Assembly: GCA_004762155.1 (NCBI GenBank)
Contig: SIHP01000008.1
Location: forward strand, 186,001-250,000
DNA length: 64,000 nucleotides
Direction: 5' to 3'
Source of the DNA: Flavobacteriaceae bacterium
GTDB lineage: Bacteria > Bacteroidota > Bacteroidia > Flavobacteriales > Flavobacteriaceae
Shown: piece after piece, positions 49,823 through 58,357 of the stretch
Layout of the letters: each line of letters begins with the position of its first letter
How positions within the stretch are numbered: the first letter of the stretch is position 1
Notes under the pieces: model-generated
The model's database searches: none
Told to the model about the DNA's origin: nothing
What the model saw: only the letters and a program-made list of their open reading frames with translations
Position numbers and translations under genes: made by a program

Positions 49823-50845
49823 ATGCATAAAAAAATAGCACTTTGCATTGGTATTAACGAATACGCTCCTAGAGCCAATGCAGTACCTTTAGAAGGATGC
49901 GTAAATGATGCGTTACTTTGGCACAATATTTTAAAAAAGAATTACAGCTTTAAAATGCGACAACCTTTATTAAATAGGTTTGCTTCATTTAAAAATATTA
50001 AGAAACAAATAAAAAGATTTTTAAAAGATTTAAATGAAGGCGACTTAGGCGTAATTTTTTTTTCAGGGCATGGAACAAGAAATACAAGAGGTGGTATGTG
50101 TTATGAAGCCATACAAACTTTTGATAAATGTATTGAAGGAAATACACACATGAGAGCTTGGGTTGATAAGTATAAGCACCCAAAAGCAAAATTTGTTTTT
50201 ATTGCAGATTCTTGTCATTCAGGAACATTTTTAGAGTTAGGAAGATGCTGTGCTAAAGCAATATACTGTGCTCATAAAAAGAATGAAAGCCTTACAACAC
50301 CTATAGATTTTACTAAAATCGACACAAAAAAAGAGTTCAAAGAATTTGTTGAAACCAAACTTTTTGAAACGGATTTTAATATCGATATGAATGTCATTGA
50401 AGACTACATTGATGTTTCTGATTCGTTAAAAGAAAAGTTAGTAGATAAAATTACGTATTTAAACAACAATCCACAGGAACTCAAAGAAATGTTAGTTGCT
50501 GTTTACTTGAATGCGAAGGTTAAAAGAATTCCACCAAAAAACGTATGTATAGCAGATCTTACCGAAGAGGGCAGTGTGTTTTTTGAAACTCAAAACGAAT
50601 ACGAAATTATGATTGCTGCTTGTTGGAGCAACCAAGAAGCCTACGAAACGGATTTCAGTGGCACTAAGCACGGAATATTTTCAAAGTTAACTATTGATCT
50701 TCTGAAAAATAACAATATGACTTACAATGAGTTTTATACTCAGGTTTTACAGAAGTTCGAAGGCCATAAATGGTCAAAACTCAAGCAAAAACCCTTATTA
50801 CAAGGACATAACCAATTTAAAAATCAACTTATATTTAAAAATTAA
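49823..50845 (+). CDS. Caspase-like (metacaspase) peptidase
   Basis: The 340-residue protein opens with 'KKIALCIGINEYAPRANAVP' and has catalytic His83 in 'IFFSGHGTRN' and Cys131 in 'FIADSCHSGTF', with 'GCVNDALLW' between strands 1 and 2: a peptidase C14 domain. An insertion of about 100 residues after the Cys (about 150-260) is acidic. The later part resumes the fold with 'EIMIAACWSNQEAYE' and 'GIFSKLTIDLL'. No signal peptide is present, so it works in the cytoplasm. Unlike the CBASS peptidase of this window, it is flanked by unknown proteins and a LytTR regulator. The target is unknown; a partner protein within the operon is plausible. Confidence 0.92.
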   Translation: MHKKIALCIGINEYAPRANAVPLEGCVNDALLWHNILKKNYSFKMRQPLLNRFASFKNIKKQIKRFLKDLNEGDLGVIFFSGHGTRNTRGGMCYEAIQTFDKCIEGNTHMRAWVDKYKHPKAKFVFIADSCHSGTFLELGRCCAKAIYCAHKKNESLTTPIDFTKIDTKKEFKEFVETKLFETDFNIDMNVIEDYIDVSDSLKEKLVDKITYLNNNPQELKEMLVAVYLNAKVKRIPPKNVCIADLTEEGSVFFETQNEYEIMIAACWSNQEAYETDFSGTKHGIFSKLTIDLLKNNNMTYNEFYTQVLQKFEGHKWSKLKQKPLLQGHNQFKNQLIFKN

Positions 50846-50849
50846 AAAT

Positions 50850-51353
50850 ATGATTACAAAAGCACCAGTACCAAGAAATATGCGGGAAGTCAACCAAACT
50901 GTTTTTTCTAATTTAATCATTAACGATTACACCAACTTTCAATTAGCACATGCAGAAACAGATAAAGAAAAAAGTTTTTTAGTTTTAATACGTTTTGAAG
51001 ACGGAATAGAACAAGGCGAGAATCATAAAATTACAAAAATGGGATTTGTATTGGTAAATGCCTTCAATAATATTCCAGATGGAAAATATTACATCATCAA
51101 TAGTGTTGAAAAAACAACATCAACAGATGAAGTATATCAACAAGGAATGTTTAATTTAACCGTTAAAATTGAATTGGCTGATGACCCAAGCGAAGCAGTA
51201 TACTATTTAGAAGAAGAAACTGTATTAAAGAGCAAAGGTGAGCTAATAGATATTCATATTAAAGATAAACATGAAGAGGATGAGATTATATCATGGAGGC
51301 CAAAAAATACTGGCGGACATCTTTGTAAAAGTAAAACATCTAAAGGTGGTTAA
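50850..51353 (+). CDS. Protein of unknown function after the caspase gene
   Basis: I place the start at the ATG at 50850, 4 bases after the caspase stop, giving 167 residues; the longer frame overlaps the peptidase. It is a soluble, acidic, beta-rich protein ('SFLVLIRFEDGIEQG', 'GMFNLTVKIELADDP', 'LIDIHIKDKHEEDE') with no signal peptide. I recognise no family. The tight spacing suggests that it works with the peptidase, for example as its inhibitor, adaptor or substrate, but this is inference. Its end overlaps the TPR/LytTR frame. Confidence 0.65.
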   Translation: MITKAPVPRNMREVNQTVFSNLIINDYTNFQLAHAETDKEKSFLVLIRFEDGIEQGENHKITKMGFVLVNAFNNIPDGKYYIINSVEKTTSTDEVYQQGMFNLTVKIELADDPSEAVYYLEEETVLKSKGELIDIHIKDKHEEDEIISWRPKNTGGHLCKSKTSKGG

Positions 51354-52908
51354 TGTTTTTTACGCATTACTTTTTTTATTATTGTTTTCTGGTAATATTG
51401 TTTCCTTACAAGCTCAAGAATACAAAACATTCATTCAAGAATTAAAGTTAGGAAATATTGAAAAAGCTAGTCAGTTAGTTGAAAAAAGTAGTCAAGGTAA
51501 AGCGGTAAAGAGTTTTTTACTAATTTATCTTGATTACCTCAAAACAGGAAATTACCAACAACAATCATTTCCTACAGAAGAAATCGCTAAAAAATCATTT
51601 CCTGCTACCTATAAATCCATGTATTATTATATGTATGGAGATATTATAAAAGGAGAATATATGGATAGTGACTTCTTTTATCCGTTGTATTTAAAAGCAC
51701 TAGATATAGCAGAAAAAGAAAATAATAAGGTATTAGAAAATGAAGCTTTAAAAAGACTGTTGCATCACTTTCAAAGAAATCCGTTAAACCTTAAATTATA
51801 TGAGTCTTATAAAAATCGGTTTTTAAAAAACGCAAAAGATTCTATAAATATGCTTTGGGCTAAATACTATGATATTAGCTTTAAAGTACATAAAGAATGT
51901 TTACGAAAAAAAGTGTACAAAAAAAAAGGAACTCAAAAAGATTTTACAACTTCCATAGATACAGTGGTGTTTCAAAATTTATTAAATGCCAAAGTAGCTA
52001 CAAAACAGACATTCTTTAAAGCAAGAGTACATCAAATGTTTGGAATTTGTCAAGATGTTTTAAAGGAAGATCCAAAAAGAGGTAAAAGTAACTTTGAAAA
52101 AGCCCAGCAGTATTTTGAAGAAAGCACCTATCATTTTTCAAAAAAAGAAGTTGTAAGAGCTACTATTAATAAAGGATGCGCATTAAAATTAGCAAGAGCT
52201 TACAACGAAGCAATTATAGTTTTAAAAAGTGCTGTCAATTTTAAAGATTCCATAAAGCAACTCACAGAAAAACGTGTTGTATACCAACAGTTATCAGATT
52301 GTTATGATTCGTTAAGAAAAATAGACAGTGTTAATTATTGTATCAAGCAAAAGATATATGTCGATAAATTAATAAGTGAATATACTTTAGCTGAGAAAAT
52401 TTATAGTTTAGATTATGATAATCGGATCTATACTATTAAAGAAGAGAAAGAAAAACTAAATAAAGATAATCAAATGTTATTTATAGGAGGAATCGTTTTA
52501 TTAATAATTTTAGTATTGGTTTACTATAATTGGTGTGTATCTAAAAAAGAAAATAAAAATTTAGAAGTAAAACACGAACAAGTTATAGAAGAAATAAAAT
52601 CGATAAAAAAACTGGTAATACAAGATCGTATTGTTTTAAAAAATAAAGTGCACGTATTGTTAGATGAATTAATATATATAAAGGCAGAAGACCATTATTT
52701 AGCGTTGCATACTGTTAATAAAAAGGAGTTTATTAGAGGGAAAATTTCAAGTATTCTAAAAGAATTACCACCTAATTTTGTAAGAAGTCACCGTTCTTAT
52801 ATTGTAAATAAGAACCATCTTGTTAAGGTTGATAATAAGGGAATAATATTGAAAGAAAATAAAGAAATACCACCACCGTCTAGGACCTATAAAAATAATT
52901 TCATTTAA
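51271..52908 (+). CDS. Membrane-bound TPR/LytTR transcription regulator
   Basis: The frame encodes up to 545 residues. The first 25 overlap the previous gene; a GTG at 51346 would start directly at a good signal-anchor ('ALLFLLLFSGNIVSLQAQ') and is my preferred start. TPR-like repeats occupy about 50-385, one membrane helix lies near 406-424 ('MLFIGGIVLLIILVLVYYNW') and a short coiled coil follows. The C-terminus (about 450-545) is a LytTR DNA-binding domain with 'LIYIKAEDHYLALHT' and 'FVRSHRSYIVNKNHL'. It is a one-component envelope sensor that binds DNA from the membrane, probably regulating this gene cluster. The operon ends here. Confidence 0.85.
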   Translation: MKRMRLYHGGQKILADIFVKVKHLKVVNVFYALLFLLLFSGNIVSLQAQEYKTFIQELKLGNIEKASQLVEKSSQGKAVKSFLLIYLDYLKTGNYQQQSFPTEEIAKKSFPATYKSMYYYMYGDIIKGEYMDSDFFYPLYLKALDIAEKENNKVLENEALKRLLHHFQRNPLNLKLYESYKNRFLKNAKDSINMLWAKYYDISFKVHKECLRKKVYKKKGTQKDFTTSIDTVVFQNLLNAKVATKQTFFKARVHQMFGICQDVLKEDPKRGKSNFEKAQQYFEESTYHFSKKEVVRATINKGCALKLARAYNEAIIVLKSAVNFKDSIKQLTEKRVVYQQLSDCYDSLRKIDSVNYCIKQKIYVDKLISEYTLAEKIYSLDYDNRIYTIKEEKEKLNKDNQMLFIGGIVLLIILVLVYYNWCVSKKENKNLEVKHEQVIEEIKSIKKLVIQDRIVLKNKVHVLLDELIYIKAEDHYLALHTVNKKEFIRGKISSILKELPPNFVRSHRSYIVNKNHLVKVDNKGIILKENKEIPPPSRTYKNNFI

Positions 52909-53160
52909 TCTTTTAGGGTTTAATTCACAGAGGATTTCCTCATACGAAAAGGGAAGTTTGAAAACCTTAGGTTTTTTATTAAGTAAGCTAGAATTCGAAC
53001 CAATAACTCGTATTCTTGCATTGAGCAACTTTATTGTTTTTAACGCTTAATTTTAGTTAATAAAGCTAAATTAATGAGTTAAAGATGTTTCTTTTGAAGA
53101 ATTTACATGAGTGTTTGTATAAGAGGAATAAGTGTTGGTTTTATAATGTTAAAAAATAAA
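52909..53160. other. Gene-free spacer between convergent operons
   Basis: The stretch after the LytTR gene contains no convincing gene, only AT-rich sequence leading into the shared terminator at 53161. The short minus-strand frame here overlaps the end of the LytTR gene and lacks protein-like features. Confidence 0.6.
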
Positions 53161-53192
53161 AAATCCCGAAGCCATACCAAACTTCGGGATTT
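53161..53192. terminator. Bidirectional terminator between the two operons
   Basis: An 11-base perfect stem 'aaatcccgaag'/'cttcgggattt' with a ten-base loop. For the minus-strand operon it is followed by a T-rich run ('ttttttattttttaac'), and for the plus-strand operon by 'ttaac'. It lies 36 bases after the last minus-strand gene. Confidence 0.85.
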
Positions 53193-53228
53193 AACATGCT
53201 GAATTAGAAATAAGCGGTATTGTAAACT

Positions 53229-53897
53229 TTAACTCAAAACAATAACAGTATCAGCACGTATAACTTGAGTACTACCAGAAATATAAGCAGGATTTTGTTC
53301 AGAGAATGTTGATTCATCTGTTAACTCACTTTCCACAATATTTTCTGCAAATGAATAATTTAAATTGTACTCGTTAAGTAAAATTTGTATTTCCGAAAAT
53401 GTTCTTTTTTCTGTTGTAGTTTTCCCGTTAGTATCAGTAATAGTTTTCTCTATAAGGTTAGGTAAAAAACGTATAATTTGAGTGTCAGATGGCGGAACAG
53501 GCATAATATCAAACTGAATTTCTGCACTTGCATTTAAATTCATATTGTATTTGTTTGTATTTGTTGCATTTACTGGAGTTGCATACATTTTAGTGCGAAA
53601 AGCTTGTCCGCCATTTAAAACACTAGAAGATTGTTGCGATAAGGATAATGATATTTTAGCTTTTGCTGTAGTTTTCGGAATCGTATAAAATGTAGGTTGA
53701 TATCCGATTTCTCGTAATAACTTTAAAGAAGCTTCAGAATTATCAGGATCTGAATTATAAATCTCTAAAGTTTGTCTTAAAGATCCTTTATCTAATGCAG
53801 CTTGTGCCTCGCCAACTCCTTCCCCAATGGAAGCAATAAAATCTCCTAAAGGTGCAGCAAAAGCGTCTTTTAAATAATCGTTTGAATTGTTTGACAT
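53229..53897 (-). CDS. 'AQxALD' family paralogue, last gene of the operon
   Basis: This 222-residue protein has the family head 'FAAPLGDFIASIGEGVGEAQ' followed by 'AALDKGSLRQT', then 'REIGYQPTFYTIPK' and the strand 'AKAKISLSLSQQ'. A beta-rich middle follows ('MNLNASAEIQFDIMPVPPSD'), keeping the terminal Pro-Pro feature of its relatives. The last 80 residues ('TFSEIQILLNEYNLNYSFAE') are unique to this copy. No signal peptide or catalytic motif is seen. It starts 4 bases after the PASTA gene stop. Function is unknown; it is probably a structural component with the other paralogues. Confidence 0.75.
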   Translation of the reverse strand: MSNNSNDYLKDAFAAPLGDFIASIGEGVGEAQAALDKGSLRQTLEIYNSDPDNSEASLKLLREIGYQPTFYTIPKTTAKAKISLSLSQQSSSVLNGGQAFRTKMYATPVNATNTNKYNMNLNASAEIQFDIMPVPPSDTQIIRFLPNLIEKTITDTNGKTTTEKRTFSEIQILLNEYNLNYSFAENIVESELTDESTFSEQNPAYISGSTQVIRADTVIVLS

Positions 53898-53901
53898 GGT
53901 T

Positions 53902-55647
53902 TTAGTTTTTTAATGGTTTTGCAAAAATTACAAGCACTTCTTGTCCTGGAGTTAATGCAGCTCCAGCTTCTGGTATTTGTTTAATTGCTTGTCCTTTTAT
54001 AAAATTTGGATTATCGGTTGGTTGGTAAATAACATCTAATTTTAATCCGTAATTTGTAATAATTTTTCTAGCAGCAGTTTCCGTAAGTCCTATAATGTTA
54101 GGTACACTATTTTCTGTTTTTACAGCGGTTGTATTCGGAACAATATCAATACTAATATCACTTATTGCAGCAGCGTTAATATCTTTAGCAGATTCAAAAT
54201 CAACCAAACCAAATAAGGTTCCTTCTGGTCCTTTTTCTACAGTAGCTTTTAGATTTAATGAAATATTTGCCATTTTAAATCGCGAAGTATCCATTTCTGC
54301 ATCAGCAATAGCAATATCGTTAATAATACTACTATATACTTTTTTAGCATCTAATTTATTAGGATTCTCAGCATCAACATAACTTTGTATTTCGGTTACT
54401 TTGGTTTCTAGTTTAGAAATTTCAATTTCTTTTACCGCTGTATTTTGAGCAAGTGTAGCTATTTCATTATTTTTTTCTGAAACAAGTTGTTGTGATGTTT
54501 TTACTTTTTCAACTAAATCATCAATAGCATTTTGTTGATTTTGTAAATCGTTTTTAGCTTTTTCAACTTCTAAAAGTATCAATTGCTTTTCTTCTTCAAG
54601 TACATTTTGTGTTTTTTGAAAACCTTCAATAATGTTCGTTTTTTCTAATAGAACTTCTTTAAGTTTATCAGCCTCAGAAGTATCATTTTTTAAGATTGAT
54701 ATTTCTTTTTTTAGTATTTCTATTTCCTGATTTTTCTCTTCTAAATTGTATTGAAGAATAGCAGTTTTTTCTTCATAACTAACAACTAAATTTTCTAATT
54801 CTTTAATACGAATAGTAAGTTCATCTTTGTTTTCTTCAGAAGATTTTAGAATTTCTATTTCTTCTTGTAAACCAAGCATTTGTTCGTTTTGCTTATTTAA
54901 CTTTTCTAATAGAGATTCAATTTCATTGGTTTTAGCTTCTAAAGTTTTTATAAGTTGATTAAACTCATCTGAATTATCATCCTTAAAAGAACTATTAAAT
55001 TGTTCTTTTAGGTTAGCAATTTCATTAAGACTGTTTTCTAAAGATTGTTTTAGTAATGATTCTGTTTCTTCATGTTCATCTAAATGTTCGTGAAGTTCTT
55101 TCAATTGATGCTCAAATTTTTCGGTAGCCTTTTTAAAGTCATCAGCTTGCTGTTTTGTTAAATCAATAAGTACTGTATTTTCTTCTTGTAAACCTAAAAA
55201 CTCTTTTTGAAAATCATATAAATAAAAGGGAGAAGCAATAATTAGTGCGCTTTCTTTTTTGATGTATAACGAAGGATCTAAAAGCCAAAGTTTCTGAAAA
55301 TCAATAACAATTTCTAACTTTTCTTCATCAAAAAAAATAGCTGGGGCTTCAGAAATAGTTAAAGTTTCTTTCTCGTTAGATTTTACAATTCTAAACATTG
55401 GTAAACTTCCTTCACTCATGCAATCACGAACAAGTCTAGTAATCACTTCTTCCTTAGCAAGACGAACAGGAATCTCATATGCAAGAGCTAATAACCCTTT
55501 TTTTGTTTCAATTCCCGTAACCAATTTTCCCCAAGTTTTGTTTTCTATATCTAAAAATTCAATATCTATTGAATAGGATTTTAAAGCAGTATTGTTAGCA
55601 GCTAACAAATCGCATTTAAAAAGTAAAGCGCGGTATTTAGTAGCCAT
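53902..55647 (-). CDS. Coiled-coil protein with C-terminal PASTA domain
   Basis: The 581-residue protein has a beta-rich N-terminal domain (about 1-175) and a long coiled coil (about 178-430). A compact domain follows at about 440-512 ('RFKMANISLNLKATVEKGPE', 'AAISDISIDIVP') that looks like the Trypco2 (trypsin-co-occurring) domain. One PASTA domain spans 515-581 ('VPNIIGLTETAARKIITNYG', 'KQIPEAGAALTPGQEV'). PASTA domains bind peptidoglycan or act as protein spacers, but no signal peptide is visible here, so it may be cytoplasmic. It starts 3 bases after the preceding gene's stop. The Trypco2 resemblance would link the operon to conflict systems. Confidence 0.78.
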   Translation of the reverse strand: MATKYRALLFKCDLLAANNTALKSYSIDIEFLDIENKTWGKLVTGIETKKGLLALAYEIPVRLAKEEVITRLVRDCMSEGSLPMFRIVKSNEKETLTISEAPAIFFDEEKLEIVIDFQKLWLLDPSLYIKKESALIIASPFYLYDFQKEFLGLQEENTVLIDLTKQQADDFKKATEKFEHQLKELHEHLDEHEETESLLKQSLENSLNEIANLKEQFNSSFKDDNSDEFNQLIKTLEAKTNEIESLLEKLNKQNEQMLGLQEEIEILKSSEENKDELTIRIKELENLVVSYEEKTAILQYNLEEKNQEIEILKKEISILKNDTSEADKLKEVLLEKTNIIEGFQKTQNVLEEEKQLILLEVEKAKNDLQNQQNAIDDLVEKVKTSQQLVSEKNNEIATLAQNTAVKEIEISKLETKVTEIQSYVDAENPNKLDAKKVYSSIINDIAIADAEMDTSRFKMANISLNLKATVEKGPEGTLFGLVDFESAKDINAAAISDISIDIVPNTTAVKTENSVPNIIGLTETAARKIITNYGLKLDVIYQPTDNPNFIKGQAIKQIPEAGAALTPGQEVLVIFAKPLKN

Positions 55648-55649
55648 AA

Positions 55650-56360
55650 TTAGTGTTTTTGAATTGAGATTTTAGTAAAAACTGTTCCTACATTAATATC
55701 AACCTGAATCGTGTTTTTAGCATTATAATCAGTGGTGTCTATAGCAATAGTATTGGTTGCTTTTCCGTTAATATCACTTGCAATTTCTCCTTGTTTTACA
55801 AAGTTGGTATTGTGGTTTAAAACAGTATTAGGATTTAAGATGATGGTTTTGTCTTTGTTATAATTAAACTCAACTAAAGCACCAGGAATATTTTCACCTG
55901 CAGAGTTAAACACACTAACTTCAATATCATAAATATTAGCGTTTGTATTTGATTGTTTCGGAATTGCTTCAATAATTAGTTGAGGTAAACCTTCATTTGG
56001 TGCAATAGCAACAAAACGACCAGAAATACTACTGGTAATTTTATCAGATTCACTTGTGCTACTTGTTTTACTAACTGGACGATATGTCATAACCGGAGCA
56101 GGAGAATATAACATTTCAGATGTAGCATATTTTCCATAGCCGGTACTTTGATCGTAAGTTCCGTCTGTAGTTGAACTGGTTTCCAATTCAGTTTCTACTT
56201 GTAATGTAAAATCTAAATACGGTAATGTATATAAAGTATTCGGACGACCATATTCATCATAAGGAGCAGCATTACGTAATTGATGTTGTGCTTCGTTTAA
56301 GCTCTCTGAAATTCCGAGTAATATTTCTTTTAAGGTGATAGATGTATTTTGTGTGCTCAT
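55650..56360 (-). CDS. Divergent 'AQ' family paralogue with beta-sandwich tail
   Basis: The 236-residue protein has a shorter family head ('LKEILLGISESLNEAQHQL') and, instead of 'GFxPTFY', the segment 'TLYTLPYLDFTLQVETELE', so it is the most divergent member. Residues about 130-236 form a beta sandwich of Ig or invasin-like type ('YDIEVSVFNSAGENIPGALV', 'GEIASDINGKATNTIAI'), a fold used in surface or scaffold proteins. No signal peptide. It is flanked by gaps of 2 and 21 bases. Some features recall DUF2589-like proteins, but I am not certain. Confidence 0.65.
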   Translation of the reverse strand: MSTQNTSITLKEILLGISESLNEAQHQLRNAAPYDEYGRPNTLYTLPYLDFTLQVETELETSSTTDGTYDQSTGYGKYATSEMLYSPAPVMTYRPVSKTSSTSESDKITSSISGRFVAIAPNEGLPQLIIEAIPKQSNTNANIYDIEVSVFNSAGENIPGALVEFNYNKDKTIILNPNTVLNHNTNFVKQGEIASDINGKATNTIAIDTTDYNAKNTIQVDINVGTVFTKISIQKH

Positions 56361-56381
56361 AATATTTATTTGGTATGTAAA

Positions 56382-57851
56382 TTAGAATGAAAATGGATCT
56401 TTTTTGGATGCTGATTTCTTTTTAGTAGGAAGCTCATCTGCAAACTCTTTTATTTTTTTTGCAGCAGAAAAAATTTCGGAGACATTAATTGTATTAAAAC
56501 CTTTAGCTGTTTTTTCTTCTTTTTTAGTAAAAATTTTATCTAAAGAATTTAACTCCAGTGAAGCTTCTTCTTTCTTATCTGACTTTTTTAATTCACCAGA
56601 ATTATTAAAAAGATTATCAACAGTTGTAATCGTTTTAGTTGTTTTATCTAAATGCTTTTTTGTGTTTTCATAAAAGTTATTCACTTTGTTTAATTTTTCA
56701 CTTAAAAGGTTAGCATCTTTAGTATTTGTTTTTATAGTTGGTAACGGGTTTTTAATTCCGTTTTTTTTTTGTTTTAATTGATTTATACTTTTAACAAAAT
56801 CTGTTTTCTTTTTATCTATTTTATTAAAAGTATTTAGTGTTTTCTCAGCAGTATTAACAACTGTTCCAACTGTTTTAATGACCGTAGAAAAAGTTTTGTT
56901 TTCTAAAACAGCCTTTTTATTATTTGATGTATTTTCTTTTTCACCAAGCTTGTTAGAAAGTAAACTACTTACTTTGTTTATGTTTTTAGAAACATCATTC
57001 GTAATTGAACTTACTTTTTTAATTGTTTTAGAAGCGGTATCTATTGTACCTGTGACCTTTTTTAATTCTTCGGTTGCTTTTGTTTTCTTTTTATTAACCT
57101 GAACAAGTTTATCAGAAAACTTAGTAATTTTAGTATCAGTTTTTTCAACAGTTTTAGAAACGTTGTTTAATGTGTTACTTATCTTTTTTAAACCTGTTGA
57201 TATTTTTGTTTTCTTATTGTTTGTTTGGCTTATTTTCTCAGAAAACCGAGTTAGATTCTTATCTGTTTTGGCTATGGTTTTTGAAGTGTCATTACTAATA
57301 GTTGAAACTTTCTCAGTCGCTTTTTTTAGATTGTTAAAAGTTTTTAATGAGGTTTTGGATTGTCTTTTTTTAGTAGCAAATTCTGTTTTATCTTTTCTCT
57401 TTTTAGAGAATAGATTTTTTGGTTTTTCTTGTTTTTTTCTAGTTGTATCTACATTAAAAAAGTCCTTTTTCTTTCTATTCCAATTACTATTTTCTTTAGC
57501 ATTATTTTTCCTTTTTTTAAGAAGTTTATTTTTCTTTTTTTCTTCTTTACGTTCTTCTTTTCTTTTTTGATAAACAGATTTTATCTCATGATCATATTGT
57601 TTTTTGGTAGTAGAATGCTCTTCTGTTTTACCAGTAAGAGCATTCATATTTTGTTCTAGTTCTTTTTGCTCCTCAAGCAAGCTTTTTAAATTAATATTGG
57701 ACGCAGCAATATCTTCTAACGATTTCTCATTAGTAGCAGGTTGAAGTAAATCAGGTAAAGAAAAATTTTCATTTTCTTCATTTTCTTCATCTTTTACCAA
57801 ATTTTTAGTTGGTTCTTCTTGCTTAATAAGCTGTTTCCAATGCTTTGCCAT
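56382..57851 (-). CDS. Lysine-rich coiled-coil protein
   Basis: Nearly the whole 489 residues are low-complexity Lys/Asn/Ser/Thr helix. Residues about 80-160 are very basic ('KKKNKLLKKRKNNAKE'). The middle has tandem units of about 55 residues seen as 'SKTIAKTDKNLTRFSEKISQ' and 'SKTVEKTDTKITKFSDKLVQ', a filament-like coiled coil. No enzyme or membrane motif is present. It lies 3 bases after one family paralogue and 21 bases before another, so it should be part of the same assembly, for example as a rod, tether or nucleic-acid-binding part. Homology to a known tape-measure protein is not visible. Confidence 0.72.
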   Translation of the reverse strand: MAKHWKQLIKQEEPTKNLVKDEENEENENFSLPDLLQPATNEKSLEDIAASNINLKSLLEEQKELEQNMNALTGKTEEHSTTKKQYDHEIKSVYQKRKEERKEEKKKNKLLKKRKNNAKENSNWNRKKKDFFNVDTTRKKQEKPKNLFSKKRKDKTEFATKKRQSKTSLKTFNNLKKATEKVSTISNDTSKTIAKTDKNLTRFSEKISQTNNKKTKISTGLKKISNTLNNVSKTVEKTDTKITKFSDKLVQVNKKKTKATEELKKVTGTIDTASKTIKKVSSITNDVSKNINKVSSLLSNKLGEKENTSNNKKAVLENKTFSTVIKTVGTVVNTAEKTLNTFNKIDKKKTDFVKSINQLKQKKNGIKNPLPTIKTNTKDANLLSEKLNKVNNFYENTKKHLDKTTKTITTVDNLFNNSGELKKSDKKEEASLELNSLDKIFTKKEEKTAKGFNTINVSEIFSAAKKIKEFADELPTKKKSASKKDPFSF

Positions 57852-57854
57852 TTT

Positions 57855-58340
57855 TTAAGGAGTGTTTAAGTTATCTCTTTTATCTTCAAGTTCAGTTGCT
57901 ATCATCGCACGCAAGCGTTGTTCAAATACAGGCGGATTTGGTACGGCTACCAATTTGGTGCGTAACATAGAACTCCCTTCTGCCGAATATTGATATTTCT
58001 GAGAATAACTAGCAGAAACAGAAGCACTAACAGCAACAAAACCTACACTTGCACCAGCACTTACGGAAACCGAAGCACCAAACTCTTTTGTTTGACTCAT
58101 AGAAACAGACATTTTCATTTCTAAAACAGTATCTACATATTGATAAAATGTAGGTGTAAAACCAAGGGAAAGCAAACTATATTCTTCGCCTCCCATATCC
58201 ACTTTAGTATCTACCAACTCTTTTGCTAGTTCCATAGAAACTTTATCTAAGGCGCGTTGTGCTTGAGCAATTCCAATACCAAGTGTTTTTACCATTTCTG
58301 GTAAAGGTGCATTTAAAATTTCTTTAGTAATACTTCCCAT
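57855..58340 (-). CDS. 'AQxALD' family paralogue, minimal form
   Basis: This 161-residue copy shows the family in its simplest form. The head is 'NAPLPEMVKTLGIGIAQAQR' followed by 'ALDKVSMELAKE'. The core is 'SLLSLGFTPTFYQYVD' and the strand 'LEMKMSVSMSQT'. A Gly/Ala/Ser-rich beta stretch follows ('FGASVSVSAGASVGFVAVSA'), and the end piece is 'QYSAEGSSMLRTKLVAVPNP'. No insertion is present. It is probably cytoplasmic. It makes the best query for finding distant relatives. The gene is 17 bases after one paralogue and 3 bases before the coiled-coil gene. Confidence 0.78.
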   Translation of the reverse strand: MGSITKEILNAPLPEMVKTLGIGIAQAQRALDKVSMELAKELVDTKVDMGGEEYSLLSLGFTPTFYQYVDTVLEMKMSVSMSQTKEFGASVSVSAGASVGFVAVSASVSASYSQKYQYSAEGSSMLRTKLVAVPNPPVFEQRLRAMIATELEDKRDNLNTP

Positions 58341-58357
58341 TTTAGTGTGTTATTAAA

